From Nitrosomonadales bacterium (GTDB lineage: Bacteria; Pseudomonadota; Gammaproteobacteria; Burkholderiales; Gallionellaceae), in contig JACQYW010000003.1 of the NCBI GenBank assembly GCA_016208015.1, positions 1-64,000 of the forward strand: a DNA stretch of 64,000 nt. Reading direction: 5' to 3'. Below the pieces are notes generated by a model. It was given only the letters and a program-made list of their open reading frames with translations. It was not told the origin of the DNA and did not search any database. A program made the translations under genes and the position numbers. Shown here piece after piece: positions 54,067-63,855 of this stretch (positions within the stretch are counted from its first letter, which is position 1; every line of letters begins with the position of its first letter).

Positions 54067-55005
54067 TTACAGAACGATGCTGGAGCCGAAATGTTTCTGG
54101 TACAGGTCCATCAGTTCGGCGCGAGTGTACTTGTGGTTCTGGCCGCCGCGGCTGGCGATCTTGAGCGAGCCCATCAGCGAGGCCAGACGGCCCGTGGCCT
54201 CCCAGCCCCAGCCTTTCTGGATGCCGTGCAGCAGACCGGCACGGTAGGCGTCGCCGCAGCCGGTGGGATCGACGATGGCATGCGGCTTGGGCGTGGGGAT
54301 GGCAATCTGTTTGCCCCCGGTGTAGATCATCGAGCCGTCGCCGCCGAGCGTGATGATCAATGCCTTCACGCGCCCGGCGATCTCGGCCAGTGTCTTGCCG
54401 GTCTTGTCCTGCAGCATCTTGGCTTCGTAGTCGTTCACGGTCACATAGGTCGCCTGTTCGATGAAATCCAGCAGTTCATCGCCGGTGAACATCGGCATGC
54501 CCTGGCCCGGGTCGAACACGAAGGGGATGTTGGCTTCGGCGAAATCGCGCGCGTGTTGCATCATGCCGTCGCGTCCGTCCGGCGAGACGATGCCGAGCGT
54601 GACTTCCCTGGCATCGCTCACATGGTTCTGGTGCGAGTATCCCATCGCGCCGGGGTGGAAGGCGGTGATCTGGTTGTCATCGAGGTCGGTGGTGATGAAG
54701 GCCTGTCCGGTGAAACTGTCCGGCACATGACGGATATGCGTCTGCGGCAGGCCGACCTTTTCCAGGCGCGAGGCATAGGGTGCGAAGTCGTCGCCCACCG
54801 TCGCCATGATCAGCGGATGGCCGCCCAGCAGTTGCAGGTTGTAGGCGATGTTGCCCGCGCAGCCGCCGTATTCGCGGCGCATCTCCGGCACCAGAAAGGC
54901 GACGTTGAGGATGTGGATCTGTTCGGGAAGGATGTGCTTCTTGAACTGGTCCTTGAACACCATGATGGTGTCGTAAGCCATCGAACCGCAGATGAGAGTC
55001 TTCAT
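54067..55005 (-). CDS. PfkB-family sugar/nucleoside kinase
   Basis: 312 residues. The glycine motif YGGCAGNIAYNL (46-57) and the catalytic DPTGCGDAYRAG (246-257, base D252) are intact. The pattern REYGGCAGNIAYNL and FDPGQGMP is typical of the PfkB subgroup often annotated as adenosine kinase in betaproteobacteria. It phosphorylates a sugar or nucleoside; the exact substrate is not certain. Confidence 0.92.
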   Translation of the reverse strand: MKTLICGSMAYDTIMVFKDQFKKHILPEQIHILNVAFLVPEMRREYGGCAGNIAYNLQLLGGHPLIMATVGDDFAPYASRLEKVGLPQTHIRHVPDSFTGQAFITTDLDDNQITAFHPGAMGYSHQNHVSDAREVTLGIVSPDGRDGMMQHARDFAEANIPFVFDPGQGMPMFTGDELLDFIEQATYVTVNDYEAKMLQDKTGKTLAEIAGRVKALIITLGGDGSMIYTGGKQIAIPTPKPHAIVDPTGCGDAYRAGLLHGIQKGWGWEATGRLASLMGSLKIASRGGQNHKYTRAELMDLYQKHFGSSIVL

Positions 55006-55062
55006 GTCGTTGCCGCGTTAATGTTGGAAAGGCCCGAATTATAGCTGTAATGGGACGGTTGT

Positions 55063-57780
55063 TCAGTGTCGGCCGCGGTATCTGAGCCACCTCTTCTCGG
55101 CTTCCACGGCAAAGAACAGCAGGATGCCGAACAGCAGGATGCGTCCCCAGGTCGCCGCATCGATGGCGGCGGTGCCGAACATGCGCTGCAAGGGCGCGGA
55201 GTAGGTGAACAGCAACTGCAACGCCACGACCGCGGCGATGGTGAGCAACGCCGGGCGCGAGCCGGTGAAGCTGCGCAGGTTGCCGGAGGAGGCGATCAGG
55301 TAGCGGCAATTGATCAGGTAGAACACCTCGCCCGTCACCAGCGCGTTCACCGCCACGGTGCGCGCGAGCTCGATGCTGGCGCCGCGCGATTCCTCCCACA
55401 GGAAGAAACCGAGCGAGCCGGCTACCATCAGCGCGGACACGAACAGTATGCGCCACAACAAAAATCGGTTGAGCAGGGGTTCGCCGACAGCGCGCGGCGC
55501 GCGCTGCATCACGTTGGCCTCGGCCTTCTCGAAGGCCAGCGCCATCGACAGCGTGATCGCCGTCACCATGTTCACCCACAGGATCTGTACCGGCGTGATC
55601 GGCAGGGTCAGTCCGAGCAGGATGGCCGCGACGATGACCATCGCTTCGCCGCCGTTGGTGGGCAGCACGAACACCAGCGATTTCTTCAGGTTGTCGTAGA
55701 CGGTGCGGCCTTCCTCCACCGCGGCATCGATGGAAGCGAAGTTGTCGTCGGCCAGCACCATCTCCGCCGCCTGCCGTGCGGCCTCGGTGCCTTTCTTGCC
55801 CATCGCCACGCCGACATCGGCGCGCTTGAGTGCGGGTGCGTCGTTGACGCCGTCGCCGGTCATCGCCACCACCGCGCCGTTGGCCTGCAGTGCCTGTACC
55901 AGCGCGAGCTTATGTTCGGGGCTGGCGCGCGCGAAGATATCGGCTTCGTTCACAGCGGCGCGCAATGCCGCCATATCCATGCGCTCTATCTCCGCGCCGG
56001 TCAGTGCATGTTCGGGCGACAGGCCGAAACGCGCGCCGATGGCACGGGCGGTGTCGAGATGGTCGCCGGTGATCATCTTCACCGCGATGCCGGCCCGGCG
56101 GCAGCGCGCCACCGCCAGCAGGGCCTCGTCGCGCGGCGGGTCGCCGATGCAGAACACGCCGAGCAAAGCATAGCCGCCGCGCACATCGGCCAGCGAGAGT
56201 TCGCGCTGGCCGTTGCCGACGGTGCGCATCGCCACGGCGAGCAGGCGCAGGCCGCGCTGCGCCGCAGCCTGCATGGCTTGCTGCCAGTAGCCGTGCCGCA
56301 GCGGACGGTCCTCGCCGTTCGCGCGTTCCGACCGGCACACTTCCAGCACACGTTCCGGTGCACCCTTGAGGAAGATGAAACCGCGCCCTTCGAGGTCGTG
56401 GTGCAGCGTCGCCATGAAACGGTGCTGCGATTCGAACGGGATCAGGTCGGTGCGGCGCAGCGCCCCGCGCTCGAACGCGAGGTCCAGCCCGGCCTTGGCT
56501 GCCAGCGTGAGCAGCGCGCCCTCGGTCGGGTCGCCCTCGATGTGCCAGTCCGCATCGGGCGTAGGATGAGAATGCAGTTCGGCGTCGTTGCACAGCAGGA
56601 CGGCGCGGCCCAGCTCGATCAGCTCCGGATGCTGCGCGACGAACACTTCCTGTCCGCCGATGGAAAAGCCGCCATGCGGTGAATAGCCTTCGCCGCTGAC
56701 ATCGAATGTGTCATCGGCAGTGAGGATGCGCTGCACCGTCATCTCGTTGCGCGTGAGCGTGCCGGTCTTGTCCGAGCAGATCACGGTCACCGAGCCCAGC
56801 GTCTCCACCGCAGGCAGGCGGCGGATGATGGCGTTGCGCCGTGCCATGCGTTGCACACCGATGGCGAGCGTGATGGTCATGATGGCGGGCAAGCCCTCGG
56901 GAATCGCCGCCACCGCGATGCCGACGGCGGCGAGGAACATGTCCGCCCAGCCGTAGCCGCGCATCCAGATACCGAAGATGAACGTGAGGGCGGACAGCAG
57001 CAGGATGGCGATGGTCAGTTGTTTGCCGAAACCGGCCATCTGCCGCAGCAGCGGCGTCTCCAGACTGTCCACCTTGGCGATGAGTGTGCTGATGCGGCCG
57101 ATCTCGGTCGCCGCGCCGGAGGCGACCACCACGCCGCGCGCCTGCCCGTAAACCACCAGCGTGCCGGAGTAGGCCATGCAGCGGCGGTCGCCGACCACCG
57201 CTTCGGCTTCCACGGGAGTGGTGCTCTTTTCGACGGGTTCCGATTCGCCGGTCAGCGCGGCCTCTTCGACGCGCAACTGGCGCACTTCGAACAGGCGCAG
57301 ATCGGCCGGGACTTTGTCGCCCGAGGCGAGCAACACGACGTCGCCGACGGCCACCTGTTCGGCCGGGATGTCACCGCGCCGCCCGTCGCGCAAGACCGTC
57401 GCGACCGGCGAGAGCATGTTGCGTATGGCATCCAGTGCGCGCTCCGCCTTGCCTTCCTGGATCACGCCGATGATGGCGTTGATGACGACCACACCGACGA
57501 TCACGCTGCAATCCACCCAATGGTCGAGCAGCGCGGTGATGACGGCCGCACCGAGCAGCACGTAGATGAGGATGTTGTCGAACTGGTGCGCGAAGCGCAC
57601 CAACAGCGAGTCCCTGGGGGCGGCGGGCAGCGCGTTGGGGCCGTACCGTTCCAACCGGTGTTGCGCTTCGCCGCTGTCGAGACCTTCCGCCCTGGAGTCG
57701 AGTGCGGACAAGGTCTCTTGGGCAGACAGGCAGTGCCAGCGTACCGCCGTATCTGCCGATGATGTGGTTGCTGGTTTCAT
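55063..57780 (-). CDS. Cation-transporting P-type ATPase (P2 type, Ca2+-ATPase-like)
   Basis: 905 residues. The N-terminal cation-ATPase domain has GLDSGEAQHRLERYGPNALP. The phosphorylation site is D337 in CSDKTGTLTRNEM, with the TGES actuator motif (ALTGESEPVEK) and the hinge VAMTGDGVNDAPALK. About ten transmembrane helices; the fourth contains AIPEGLPA, the P2-type ion site seen in Ca2+ and Na+/K+ pumps. Translation start 57780 is preferred over 57813. Ion specificity is not fixed by sequence; no regulator gene adjoins it. Confidence 0.94.
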   Translation of the reverse strand: MKPATTSSADTAVRWHCLSAQETLSALDSRAEGLDSGEAQHRLERYGPNALPAAPRDSLLVRFAHQFDNILIYVLLGAAVITALLDHWVDCSVIVGVVVINAIIGVIQEGKAERALDAIRNMLSPVATVLRDGRRGDIPAEQVAVGDVVLLASGDKVPADLRLFEVRQLRVEEAALTGESEPVEKSTTPVEAEAVVGDRRCMAYSGTLVVYGQARGVVVASGAATEIGRISTLIAKVDSLETPLLRQMAGFGKQLTIAILLLSALTFIFGIWMRGYGWADMFLAAVGIAVAAIPEGLPAIMTITLAIGVQRMARRNAIIRRLPAVETLGSVTVICSDKTGTLTRNEMTVQRILTADDTFDVSGEGYSPHGGFSIGGQEVFVAQHPELIELGRAVLLCNDAELHSHPTPDADWHIEGDPTEGALLTLAAKAGLDLAFERGALRRTDLIPFESQHRFMATLHHDLEGRGFIFLKGAPERVLEVCRSERANGEDRPLRHGYWQQAMQAAAQRGLRLLAVAMRTVGNGQRELSLADVRGGYALLGVFCIGDPPRDEALLAVARCRRAGIAVKMITGDHLDTARAIGARFGLSPEHALTGAEIERMDMAALRAAVNEADIFARASPEHKLALVQALQANGAVVAMTGDGVNDAPALKRADVGVAMGKKGTEAARQAAEMVLADDNFASIDAAVEEGRTVYDNLKKSLVFVLPTNGGEAMVIVAAILLGLTLPITPVQILWVNMVTAITLSMALAFEKAEANVMQRAPRAVGEPLLNRFLLWRILFVSALMVAGSLGFFLWEESRGASIELARTVAVNALVTGEVFYLINCRYLIASSGNLRSFTGSRPALLTIAAVVALQLLFTYSAPLQRMFGTAAIDAATWGRILLFGILLFFAVEAEKRWLRYRGRH

Positions 57781-57836
57781 TTCCGCGCTCCGCTGTGCAC
57801 AGGAATGGTACACCGGAACCGGTGCACACCGGATGC

Positions 57837-58547
57837 TCAGGACGTTTTGGTGGGCGTGTCCATATCCTGGATGAAGAGGCCGGTCAGCTTTGCGATCTCG
57901 TTCGGTCTCTGAGCGAAACGGAAGCCCGCGCGGTGGGCAAGTGTGCCGTCGGCCTGCCGGAAGGAAGTGATGTGGCGCAACTCCATATCGGCCACGACGG
58001 CATCACCGCCCGGCACCATGATGCGGCAGCCGTGCAGCATCGCACCGTCTTCGAGATTGATGTCCGGATCGTAGATCAGGCAACCCAGGCCGTCGTGGCT
58101 GATATCGGTGATGTGCGACTCGAACGGGATGAAGCCCCCCTCGTCGGCGATACAACGCAGCGAAAGGTCGGCCGGAACCGGAATGCGCGGATGCTCGCGG
58201 CGATTGTGTAGCAGAAGCGATTTTGGGAAGGTGAACTGGATGGCGGGCGCGCCGGCGATCTGCGTCTCTTCCGGCTCGGCTCCGGTGAAGGTGAAGTTCA
58301 AACCCTGATGGTCGGTGGCGGTGAATTCGACCACGGGCGAGTCCAGCACCATGGTGTTGATCGTCTTGTGTGGCGAATAGGAGACGGCGAAGCGGTCGGC
58401 GGCGGGATCGGCCGCGAGCATGTGCGATTCGAAAGGATGGCCGTTCCGGATCTCCGCCGTGACTTTGCATCTCTCCTGCGCCAACACCTGCATGAGTCGA
58501 ACGATCTCGATGCGGGAACGGAAATACAGATTCTCGGGGCGAGCCAT
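57837..58547 (-). CDS. YcgR-like PilZ-domain protein (c-di-GMP-responsive flagellar brake)
   Basis: 236 residues. The N-terminal YcgR domain (about 8-105) is followed by a PilZ domain with the c-di-GMP-binding RREHPR (116-121) and DISHDGLG (148-155). In the presence of c-di-GMP such proteins slow the flagellar motor. There are no flagellar genes in the window. It follows tpx by 23 bp and may be cotranscribed. Confidence 0.92.
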   Translation of the reverse strand: MARPENLYFRSRIEIVRLMQVLAQERCKVTAEIRNGHPFESHMLAADPAADRFAVSYSPHKTINTMVLDSPVVEFTATDHQGLNFTFTGAEPEETQIAGAPAIQFTFPKSLLLHNRREHPRIPVPADLSLRCIADEGGFIPFESHITDISHDGLGCLIYDPDINLEDGAMLHGCRIMVPGGDAVVADMELRHITSFRQADGTLAHRAGFRFAQRPNEIAKLTGLFIQDMDTPTKTS

Positions 58548-58570
58548 CTTTTAACAACCCGTGCAGCAGA

Positions 58571-59092
58571 TCAGCGCAATACCGCCAGCGCCGCGTCGTA
58601 GTCGGGTTCGTGCTTGATGTCGTCCACCAGCTCGGCATGAAGAATCTGATTCTTGTCGTCCAGTACCAGCACGGCACGGGCGGTCACGCCGGCCAGGGTG
58701 GTATCGGCGATCTTTACGCCGTAGTTGCGCATGAAATCGCGGCCGCGCATCAGCGACAGCGTGACGACGTTCTCCAGACCTTCCGCCACGCAGAAGCGGC
58801 TCATCGCGAACGGCAGGTCGGCGGAGATCACCAGCACCACGGTGTTGTTCAACTGGCTCGCAGCCTCGTTGAACTTGCGCGTGGAAGTGGCGCACACGGC
58901 GGTATCCAGGCTCGGCACGATGTTGAGCACCTTGCGTTTCCCCGCGAAGCTTTGCAGCGAAACGTCATTCAGGTCCTTGCCCACCAGTGTGAAATCCGGT
59001 GCGACCTGCCCAACGGAAGGGAAGGTGCCGAACAGGGTGACGGGCGCACCGGCCAGTGTGGTTGCGGGTTTCTTTACGGTGTCCTTGGCCAT
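58571..59092 (-). CDS. tpx: Thiol peroxidase (atypical 2-Cys peroxiredoxin)
   Basis: 173 residues. Peroxidatic C67 in [14 protein letters not shown] and resolving C101 in [10 protein letters not shown] are both present; [11 protein letters not shown] is the family N-terminal motif. Reduces H2O2 and alkyl hydroperoxides using thioredoxin. The ATG at 59092 has GGAGCG 7 nt upstream. It starts 14 bp after the gcvP stop, so it is probably the fourth gene of the glycine-cleavage operon. Confidence 0.96.
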   Translation of the reverse strand: MAKDTVKKPATTLAGAPVTLFGTFPSVGQVAPDFTLVGKDLNDVSLQSFAGKRKVLNIVPSLDTAVCATSTRKFNEAASQLNNTVVLVISADLPFAMSRFCVAEGLENVVTLSLMRGRDFMRNYGVKIADTTLAGVTARAVLVLDDKNQILHAELVDDIKHEPDYDAALAVLR

Positions 59093-59106
59093 GTTCGCTC
59101 CTTGAT

Positions 59107-61959
59107 TTATGTGTATGACGAAACCGGTGGACAAGCACAAACCAGATTCTTGTCGCCGTACACATTATCCACGCGCGCCACGGCAGGCCAAAACTTATTC
59201 TCGCGCACCCAGGAAAGCGGGAAAGCAGCCTGCTCGCGCGAGTAGGGACGCTGCCACTCGTTGGCACAGACCGACTTTGCAGTATGTGGCGCATGTTTGA
59301 GGATGTTGTCCTTTTTGTCCACCTTGCCGGAAATCACATCCCCGATCTCCTTGCGGATGGCGATCATCGCGTCGCAGAAACGGTCCAGCTCGGCTTTCGA
59401 TTCGCTTTCGGTCGGTTCCACCATCAGCGTATCCACCACCGGGAAGGAAGTCGTCGGCGCATGGAAGCCGAAGTCCATCAGGCGCTTGGCGATGTCGGTC
59501 ACTTCCACGCCGTCCTTCTTCCACTCACGGCAGTCGAGGATCATCTCGTGCGCGCAGCGGCCGTTGCTGCCGCTGTACAGCGTGGCGTAGCTGTCCTTCA
59601 GCGATTCCTTGATGTAGTTGGCGTTGAGGATCGCCATCTTCGTCGCCTCGGTGAGGCCCCTGCCGCCCATCATCTTGATGTAGCCGTAGGAGATCATCAG
59701 GATCAGCGCGCTGCCGTAAGGTGCCGCCGACACCGCGTGGATGCCCTGTGCGCCGCCGACCTTGACCACCGGATGCGATGGCAGGAAAGGCGCGAGATGC
59801 GCCGCCACGCCGATGGGTCCGACGCCCGGGCCGCCGCCGCCGTGCGGGATGGCGAAGGTCTTGTGCAGATTGAGGTGACACACGTCCGCGCCGATGTTGC
59901 CGGGGCTGGTGAGGCCGACCTGTGCGTTCATGTTGGCGCCGTCCATGTACACCTGGCCGCCGTTGGCGTGGATGATCGCGGTGATGTCCTTGATGGATTC
60001 CTCGTACACGCCGTGCGTACTGGGGTAGGTCACCATCAGGCACGACAGGTCGGCCTTGTGCTCTTCCGCTTTCGCGTGCAGGTCGTCCACGTCGATGTTG
60101 CCCTTGCTGTCGCACTTCACCACCACGATGTGCATGCCGCACATCGCCGCGCTGGCGGGGTTGGTGCCGTGTGCGGAGGAGGGGATGAGCACCACGTTGC
60201 GCTGCGCTTCGCCGCGCGAACGGTGATAAGCCTGAATGACGAGCAGACCGGCGTATTCGCCGGAGGCACCGCTGTTGGGCTGGAAACTCATCTGCGCGAA
60301 GCCGGTGATCTCGGACAAGTCTGCATCCAGTCCGGCGATCAGTTCCTGATAACCCGCAGCCTGTTCCAGCGGCACGAAGGGATGCAGGTTGGCGAATTCG
60401 GGCCAAGTCAGGCCCAGCATCTCGGACGCCGCGTTGAGTTTCATGGTGCAGGAACCCAGCGAGATCATCGAGTGCGTGAGCGACAGATCCTTGTTCTCCA
60501 GACGCTTGATATAACGCATCATCTCGGTTTCGGAGTGATAGCGGTTGAACACCGGATGGCTCAGGATGGCCGACTGGCGCGACTTGACGAGCAGCGGCTG
60601 GGTGGCGAGCTGCGCCGAGGTGAGAACCGGCGCTGTCTTGCCCGCCTTCTGCGCGAACACGGCGAGGATGGCGTTGAGGTCGTCGAGCGAGGTGGTCTGG
60701 TCGAGCGAGATGCCCACCCCGTCGGCGGCGTAGCGGAAATTGATCTGCGCCGCTTCGGCCAGCGCATGCACCTTCACGTTGTCGGTGTGCATGAGCTTGA
60801 TCGTGTCGAAGAACACTCCTTCGGCCACCTTGTAACCGAGCTTCTTCAGTTCGCCCGCCAGCAAGGCGGTGGAACGGTGCACCTGTGCGGCGATGCTGCG
60901 CAGGCCTTCCGCGCCGTGATACACCGCGTACATGCTGGCCATGATCGCGAGTAATGCCTGCGCGGTACAGATATTGGAAGTCGCCTTCTCGCGGCGGATA
61001 TGTTGTTCGCGCGTTTGCAGTGCCATGCGCAAGGCGGGGTTGCCGTCGGCATCCACCGACACGCCGATGATGCGGCCCGGCATGGAGCGCTTGTGCGCAT
61101 CGCGGCAGGCGAAGTAGGCGGCGTGCGGTCCGCCGTAGCCCATCGGTACGCCGAAGCGCTGCGTGGAACCCAGCACCACGTCCGCACCCCATTCGCCCGG
61201 CGGAGTGAGCAGCACCAGACTCAGGATGTCGGCGGCGACCGCGATGGTCATGCCGTTGGCTTTTGCGCGTGCGACGAAATCGGCGTAGTCATGCACGGTA
61301 CCGTCGGCAGTCGGGTATTGCAGCAGCGCGCCATACAGCTTGTCGTTTAGCGTGAGCGTCCTGAAATCGCCGATCACCAGCTCGATGCCCAGCGGTTTGG
61401 CGCGTGTCTTCAGCAGCTCGATGGTCTGCGGGAAACACTCGTTGGAGACGAAGAAACTGTTCTTGCCGGCGGCCGCATCGTCGCGCGAACGCAAACCGTG
61501 CAGCATGGTCATCGCTTCGGCGGCAGCAGTAGCTTCGTCCAGCAGGGAGGCATTGGCGATCTCCATGCCAGTCAGGTCCATGATCATGGTCTGGAAATTC
61601 AACAGCGCTTCCAGGCGGCCCTGCGCGATCTCGGCCTGGTAAGGCGTGTAAGCGGTGTACCAGCCCGGGTTCTCCAGCACGTTGCGCAGGATCACCGGCG
61701 GTACGACCGTGTCGTAATAACCCAGACCGATGTAACTCTTGAACAACTTGTTCTTCGCCGCAATGTCGCGCAGGTGGTTCAGGAACGCGTGCTCGCTCAT
61801 GCCCGCAGGCAGGTTCAACGGCTTCTTCAAGCGGATGGTGGCGGGCACGGTCTGGTCGATCAGCGCGTCGAGCGACGGGGCATTGATCTTTTTCAGCATG
61901 GCCTGCACGTCTTGCGCGCTGGGGCCGTTGTGGCGATTGACGAATTGTTCTGAGTTCAT
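59107..61959 (-). CDS. gcvP: Glycine dehydrogenase (decarboxylating), P protein
   Basis: 950 residues, a full-length fused P protein. The PLP lysine is K700 in [24 protein letters not shown] near the N-terminus and [14 protein letters not shown] [13 protein letters not shown] in the second half are conserved. It decarboxylates glycine and passes the aminomethyl group to lipoyl-GcvH. ATG at 61959 is used; an in-frame start upstream lies inside a repeat. Confidence 0.97.
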   Translation of the reverse strand: MNSEQFVNRHNGPSAQDVQAMLKKINAPSLDALIDQTVPATIRLKKPLNLPAGMSEHAFLNHLRDIAAKNKLFKSYIGLGYYDTVVPPVILRNVLENPGWYTAYTPYQAEIAQGRLEALLNFQTMIMDLTGMEIANASLLDEATAAAEAMTMLHGLRSRDDAAAGKNSFFVSNECFPQTIELLKTRAKPLGIELVIGDFRTLTLNDKLYGALLQYPTADGTVHDYADFVARAKANGMTIAVAADILSLVLLTPPGEWGADVVLGSTQRFGVPMGYGGPHAAYFACRDAHKRSMPGRIIGVSVDADGNPALRMALQTREQHIRREKATSNICTAQALLAIMASMYAVYHGAEGLRSIAAQVHRSTALLAGELKKLGYKVAEGVFFDTIKLMHTDNVKVHALAEAAQINFRYAADGVGISLDQTTSLDDLNAILAVFAQKAGKTAPVLTSAQLATQPLLVKSRQSAILSHPVFNRYHSETEMMRYIKRLENKDLSLTHSMISLGSCTMKLNAASEMLGLTWPEFANLHPFVPLEQAAGYQELIAGLDADLSEITGFAQMSFQPNSGASGEYAGLLVIQAYHRSRGEAQRNVVLIPSSAHGTNPASAAMCGMHIVVVKCDSKGNIDVDDLHAKAEEHKADLSCLMVTYPSTHGVYEESIKDITAIIHANGGQVYMDGANMNAQVGLTSPGNIGADVCHLNLHKTFAIPHGGGGPGVGPIGVAAHLAPFLPSHPVVKVGGAQGIHAVSAAPYGSALILMISYGYIKMMGGRGLTEATKMAILNANYIKESLKDSYATLYSGSNGRCAHEMILDCREWKKDGVEVTDIAKRLMDFGFHAPTTSFPVVDTLMVEPTESESKAELDRFCDAMIAIRKEIGDVISGKVDKKDNILKHAPHTAKSVCANEWQRPYSREQAAFPLSWVRENKFWPAVARVDNVYGDKNLVCACPPVSSYT

Positions 61960-61974
61960 AGGCTTGGGAAAATT

Positions 61975-62066
61975 TGTAGGTTGGGTTAGCGCAGCGTAAC
62001 CCAACAATTTGTTAACGCGGAAAAAGGGCGTTGGGTTACGCGATGAAGCCGCTAACCCAACCTACA
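61975..62066. repeat. 92-bp nested palindromic element between gcvH and gcvP
   Basis: Outer arms TGTAGGTTGGGTTAGCG (61975-61991) and CGCTAACCCAACCTACA (62050-62066) are perfect inverted repeats of 17 bp. Inner arms GCGTAACCCAAC (61994-62005) and GTTGGGTTACGC (about 62030-62041) form a second pair. It resembles a small non-autonomous mobile element and would form a strong structure in the operon mRNA. Confidence 0.85.
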
Positions 62067-62071
62067 TATTT

Positions 62072-62461
62072 CTAATGCGCTTCGCTGTCGACAACTGCCT
62101 GATAAGCTGCAGCATCCAGCAGTGCAGCAACATCCGCCGCATTGTCCGGCTTCATCTTGTAGATCCATGCGCCATACGGGTCGCTGTTGATCTTCTCGGG
62201 TGCGCCATCCAGATCGCTGTTGGCGGCCAGGACTTCACCGGAGACGGGCGCGTACACGTCGGCGGCGGCCTTCACCGATTCCACCACGGCGCATTCTTCC
62301 TTGGCCTTCAGCTTGCGGCCAGCGGTCGGCGCTTCGACGAACACCATGTCGCCCAGCAGTTCCTGCGCGTGCTGCGTGATGCCCACGGTGATGCTGCCGT
62401 CGGCTTCGGTTTTGACCCACTCGTGGGAGGCGGTGTATTTCAGGTTGGATGGGTTGCTCAT
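62072..62461 (-). CDS. gcvH: Glycine cleavage system H protein
   Basis: 129 residues. Lipoyl-lysine K64 in [24 protein letters not shown] and [13 protein letters not shown] are conserved. It shuttles the aminomethyl group between GcvP and GcvT. Two ATGs 6 nt apart exist; the second (62461) has AAGGA at the better distance of 8 nt. Located 23 bp after gcvT. Confidence 0.97.
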   Translation of the reverse strand: MSNPSNLKYTASHEWVKTEADGSITVGITQHAQELLGDMVFVEAPTAGRKLKAKEECAVVESVKAAADVYAPVSGEVLAANSDLDGAPEKINSDPYGAWIYKMKPDNAADVAALLDAAAYQAVVDSEAH

Positions 62462-62484
62462 GGTCATGTCCTTTTGAATAATTA

Positions 62485-63567
62485 TTAAATGAGGCCTTTG
62501 CCGTTGCGGGCGAATGGGTACTTCACTACTTTTGCGTTCAACAATTTGTCGCGGATTTCGACTTGCACGGTGTCGCCAAGCTGCACTTCGTTCGGGATAC
62601 GCGCCAGCGCGATGGACTTTTCCAGCGTGGGTGAGAAGGTGCCGCTGGTGATCTCGCCGTCGCCGTGAGCGGTCTTCACTTTCTGGTGGCCGCGCAACAC
62701 GCCGCGATCCAGCAATACCAGTCCGGCCAGTTTCCTGGTGGGCGGGTTGGCCAGCAAGGCAGCCTTGCCGATGAAGTCGCGCTCGCTCTTCAGGTCCACC
62801 GTCCAGCCGAGGCCGGATTCCAGCGGGCCGACTGTCTCGTCCATGTCCTGTCCGTACAGGTTCATGCCCGCTTCCAGACGCAGTGTGTCGCGCGCGCCGA
62901 GGCCGATGGGCTTGACGCCGACCTTGCTCAGTGCATACCAGAACGCTTCCACTTTCTCTTTCGGCAACATCACCTCGAAACCGTCTTCGCCGGTGTAGCC
63001 GGTGCGTGCCACGAAATACTCGCCGCAATCGGCGGCCTGGAAATTCACCAGTCCTTCGGTCGCTGTTTTGGTCTGCGGCAGCACTTCCCATACTTTTGTG
63101 CGTGCGTGCGGGCCCTGTACGGCGACCATCGCCAGATCGTCGCGCGAGGTGATGACGAGCTGCGGCGCCACCTTGGCAGCCTGTTCCTTCATCCAGGCGA
63201 TGTCTTTATCGGCCGTGCCCGCGTTCACCACGATGCGGAACCACTGCTCGGTCATGAAATAGATGATGAGGTCGTCGATCACGCCGCCATCGGGGCGCAA
63301 CATGGCCGAGTACAGCGCGCGGCCAGAGGCGGCCAGCTTGTCGGCATTGTTCGCCAGCAGATAGCGCAGGAAGGCGCGCACGCCGTCGCCTTTGGCATCC
63401 ACCACGCGCATGTGGCACACGTCGAACATGCCGACATCGTTGCGCACCTGATGGTGTTCGTCGATCTGCGAACCGTAGTTCACCGGCATGTCCCAGCCGC
63501 CGAAATCCACCATCTTGGCGCCCATGGCGCGGTGGGCTGCATTCAAAGGAGTCGTCTTGAGAGTCAT
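62485..63567 (-). CDS. gcvT: Aminomethyltransferase (glycine cleavage T protein)
   Basis: 360 residues. [32 protein letters not shown] and [12 protein letters not shown] are typical; the IDDLIIYFM region holds the catalytic Asp. Transfers the methylene to tetrahydrofolate and releases ammonia. ATG at 63567 has AAGGAG upstream (18-22 nt, then GTCTTGAGA nearer), and lies just behind the riboswitch terminator; a longer frame through the terminator is not real. Confidence 0.96.
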   Translation of the reverse strand: MTLKTTPLNAAHRAMGAKMVDFGGWDMPVNYGSQIDEHHQVRNDVGMFDVCHMRVVDAKGDGVRAFLRYLLANNADKLAASGRALYSAMLRPDGGVIDDLIIYFMTEQWFRIVVNAGTADKDIAWMKEQAAKVAPQLVITSRDDLAMVAVQGPHARTKVWEVLPQTKTATEGLVNFQAADCGEYFVARTGYTGEDGFEVMLPKEKVEAFWYALSKVGVKPIGLGARDTLRLEAGMNLYGQDMDETVGPLESGLGWTVDLKSERDFIGKAALLANPPTRKLAGLVLLDRGVLRGHQKVKTAHGDGEITSGTFSPTLEKSIALARIPNEVQLGDTVQVEIRDKLLNAKVVKYPFARNGKGLI

Positions 63568-63581
63568 ATTGGCCTTAGTAA

Positions 63582-63616
63582 AATAAAAAAGGCGCAGCAC
63601 GAATCCGTGCTGCGCC
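63582..63616 (-). terminator. Terminator hairpin of the glycine riboswitch expression platform
   Basis: Perfect 11-bp stem GGCGCAGCACG (63591-63601) and CGTGCTGCGCC (63606-63616) with loop AATC. On the minus strand it is followed by TTTTTTATTTT. It sits between the aptamers and gcvT, so glycine probably controls read-through. Confidence 0.9.
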
Positions 63617-63619
63617 CCA

Positions 63620-63820
63620 TCTGTCCTTGGTACCTGAGAGATTACGTCCAACCTGTCTCGTCATTCCCGCTTTTGCGGGAATGACAACTGGTTTTTCGTG
63701 TGCCCCTTCGGTGGCTGACTTAACAGCGCTCTCCAGATTTGCCTGTTCCGGTTGGTTCTTGAGCCTGAGCGGTTACGGGTGTTGCGCCTTCGGCGGTGCC
63801 ATTTGGCACGCTCTCCCAGT
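63620..63820 (-). promoter_or_regulatory. Tandem glycine riboswitch upstream of gcvT
   Basis: Aptamer 1 (about 63743-63820, minus strand) has GGGAGAG, CCGCCGAAGGCGCAAC and GCTCAGGCTCAA. Aptamer 2 (about 63620-63736) has GGAGAGCGCTG, CCACCGAAGGGGC and CTCTCAGGTACCAAGGACAGA. These are the conserved cores of glycine aptamers, joined by a short linker as usual. Binding of glycine should switch off the downstream terminator and allow gcvTHP (and tpx) expression. Aptamer 2 carries a 26-bp palindromic insertion in its variable stem. Confidence 0.94.
63660..63685. repeat. REP-like palindrome inside riboswitch aptamer 2
   Basis: GTCATTCCCGC (63660-63670), TTTT, GCGGGAATGAC (63675-63685): a perfect 11-bp inverted repeat. 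The same unit, with TTTC loop, is found at 18184-18208 and in the pair at 23382-23448. Confidence 0.85.
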
Positions 63821-63839
63821 CGGTTTGAACGGCGGGTGG

Positions 63840-63845
63840 ATTATA
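63840..63845 (-). promoter_or_regulatory. -10 element of the riboswitch-gcv promoter
   Basis: A consensus TATAAT on the minus strand lies 20 bp before the first riboswitch residues, giving a start near 63833. No convincing -35 is seen at 16-18 bp (that region is inside the end of the upstream gene). Confidence 0.55.
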
Positions 63846-63855
63846 CCGGAACTTG

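Noticed and set aside
55066..56682. 538-codon plus-strand frame
   Set aside because: Antisense to the P-type ATPase, low complexity, no motif; the ATPase on the other strand is certain.
59284..60954. 556-codon plus-strand frame
   Set aside because: Antisense to gcvP with His/Arg/Val-rich sequence and no family features.
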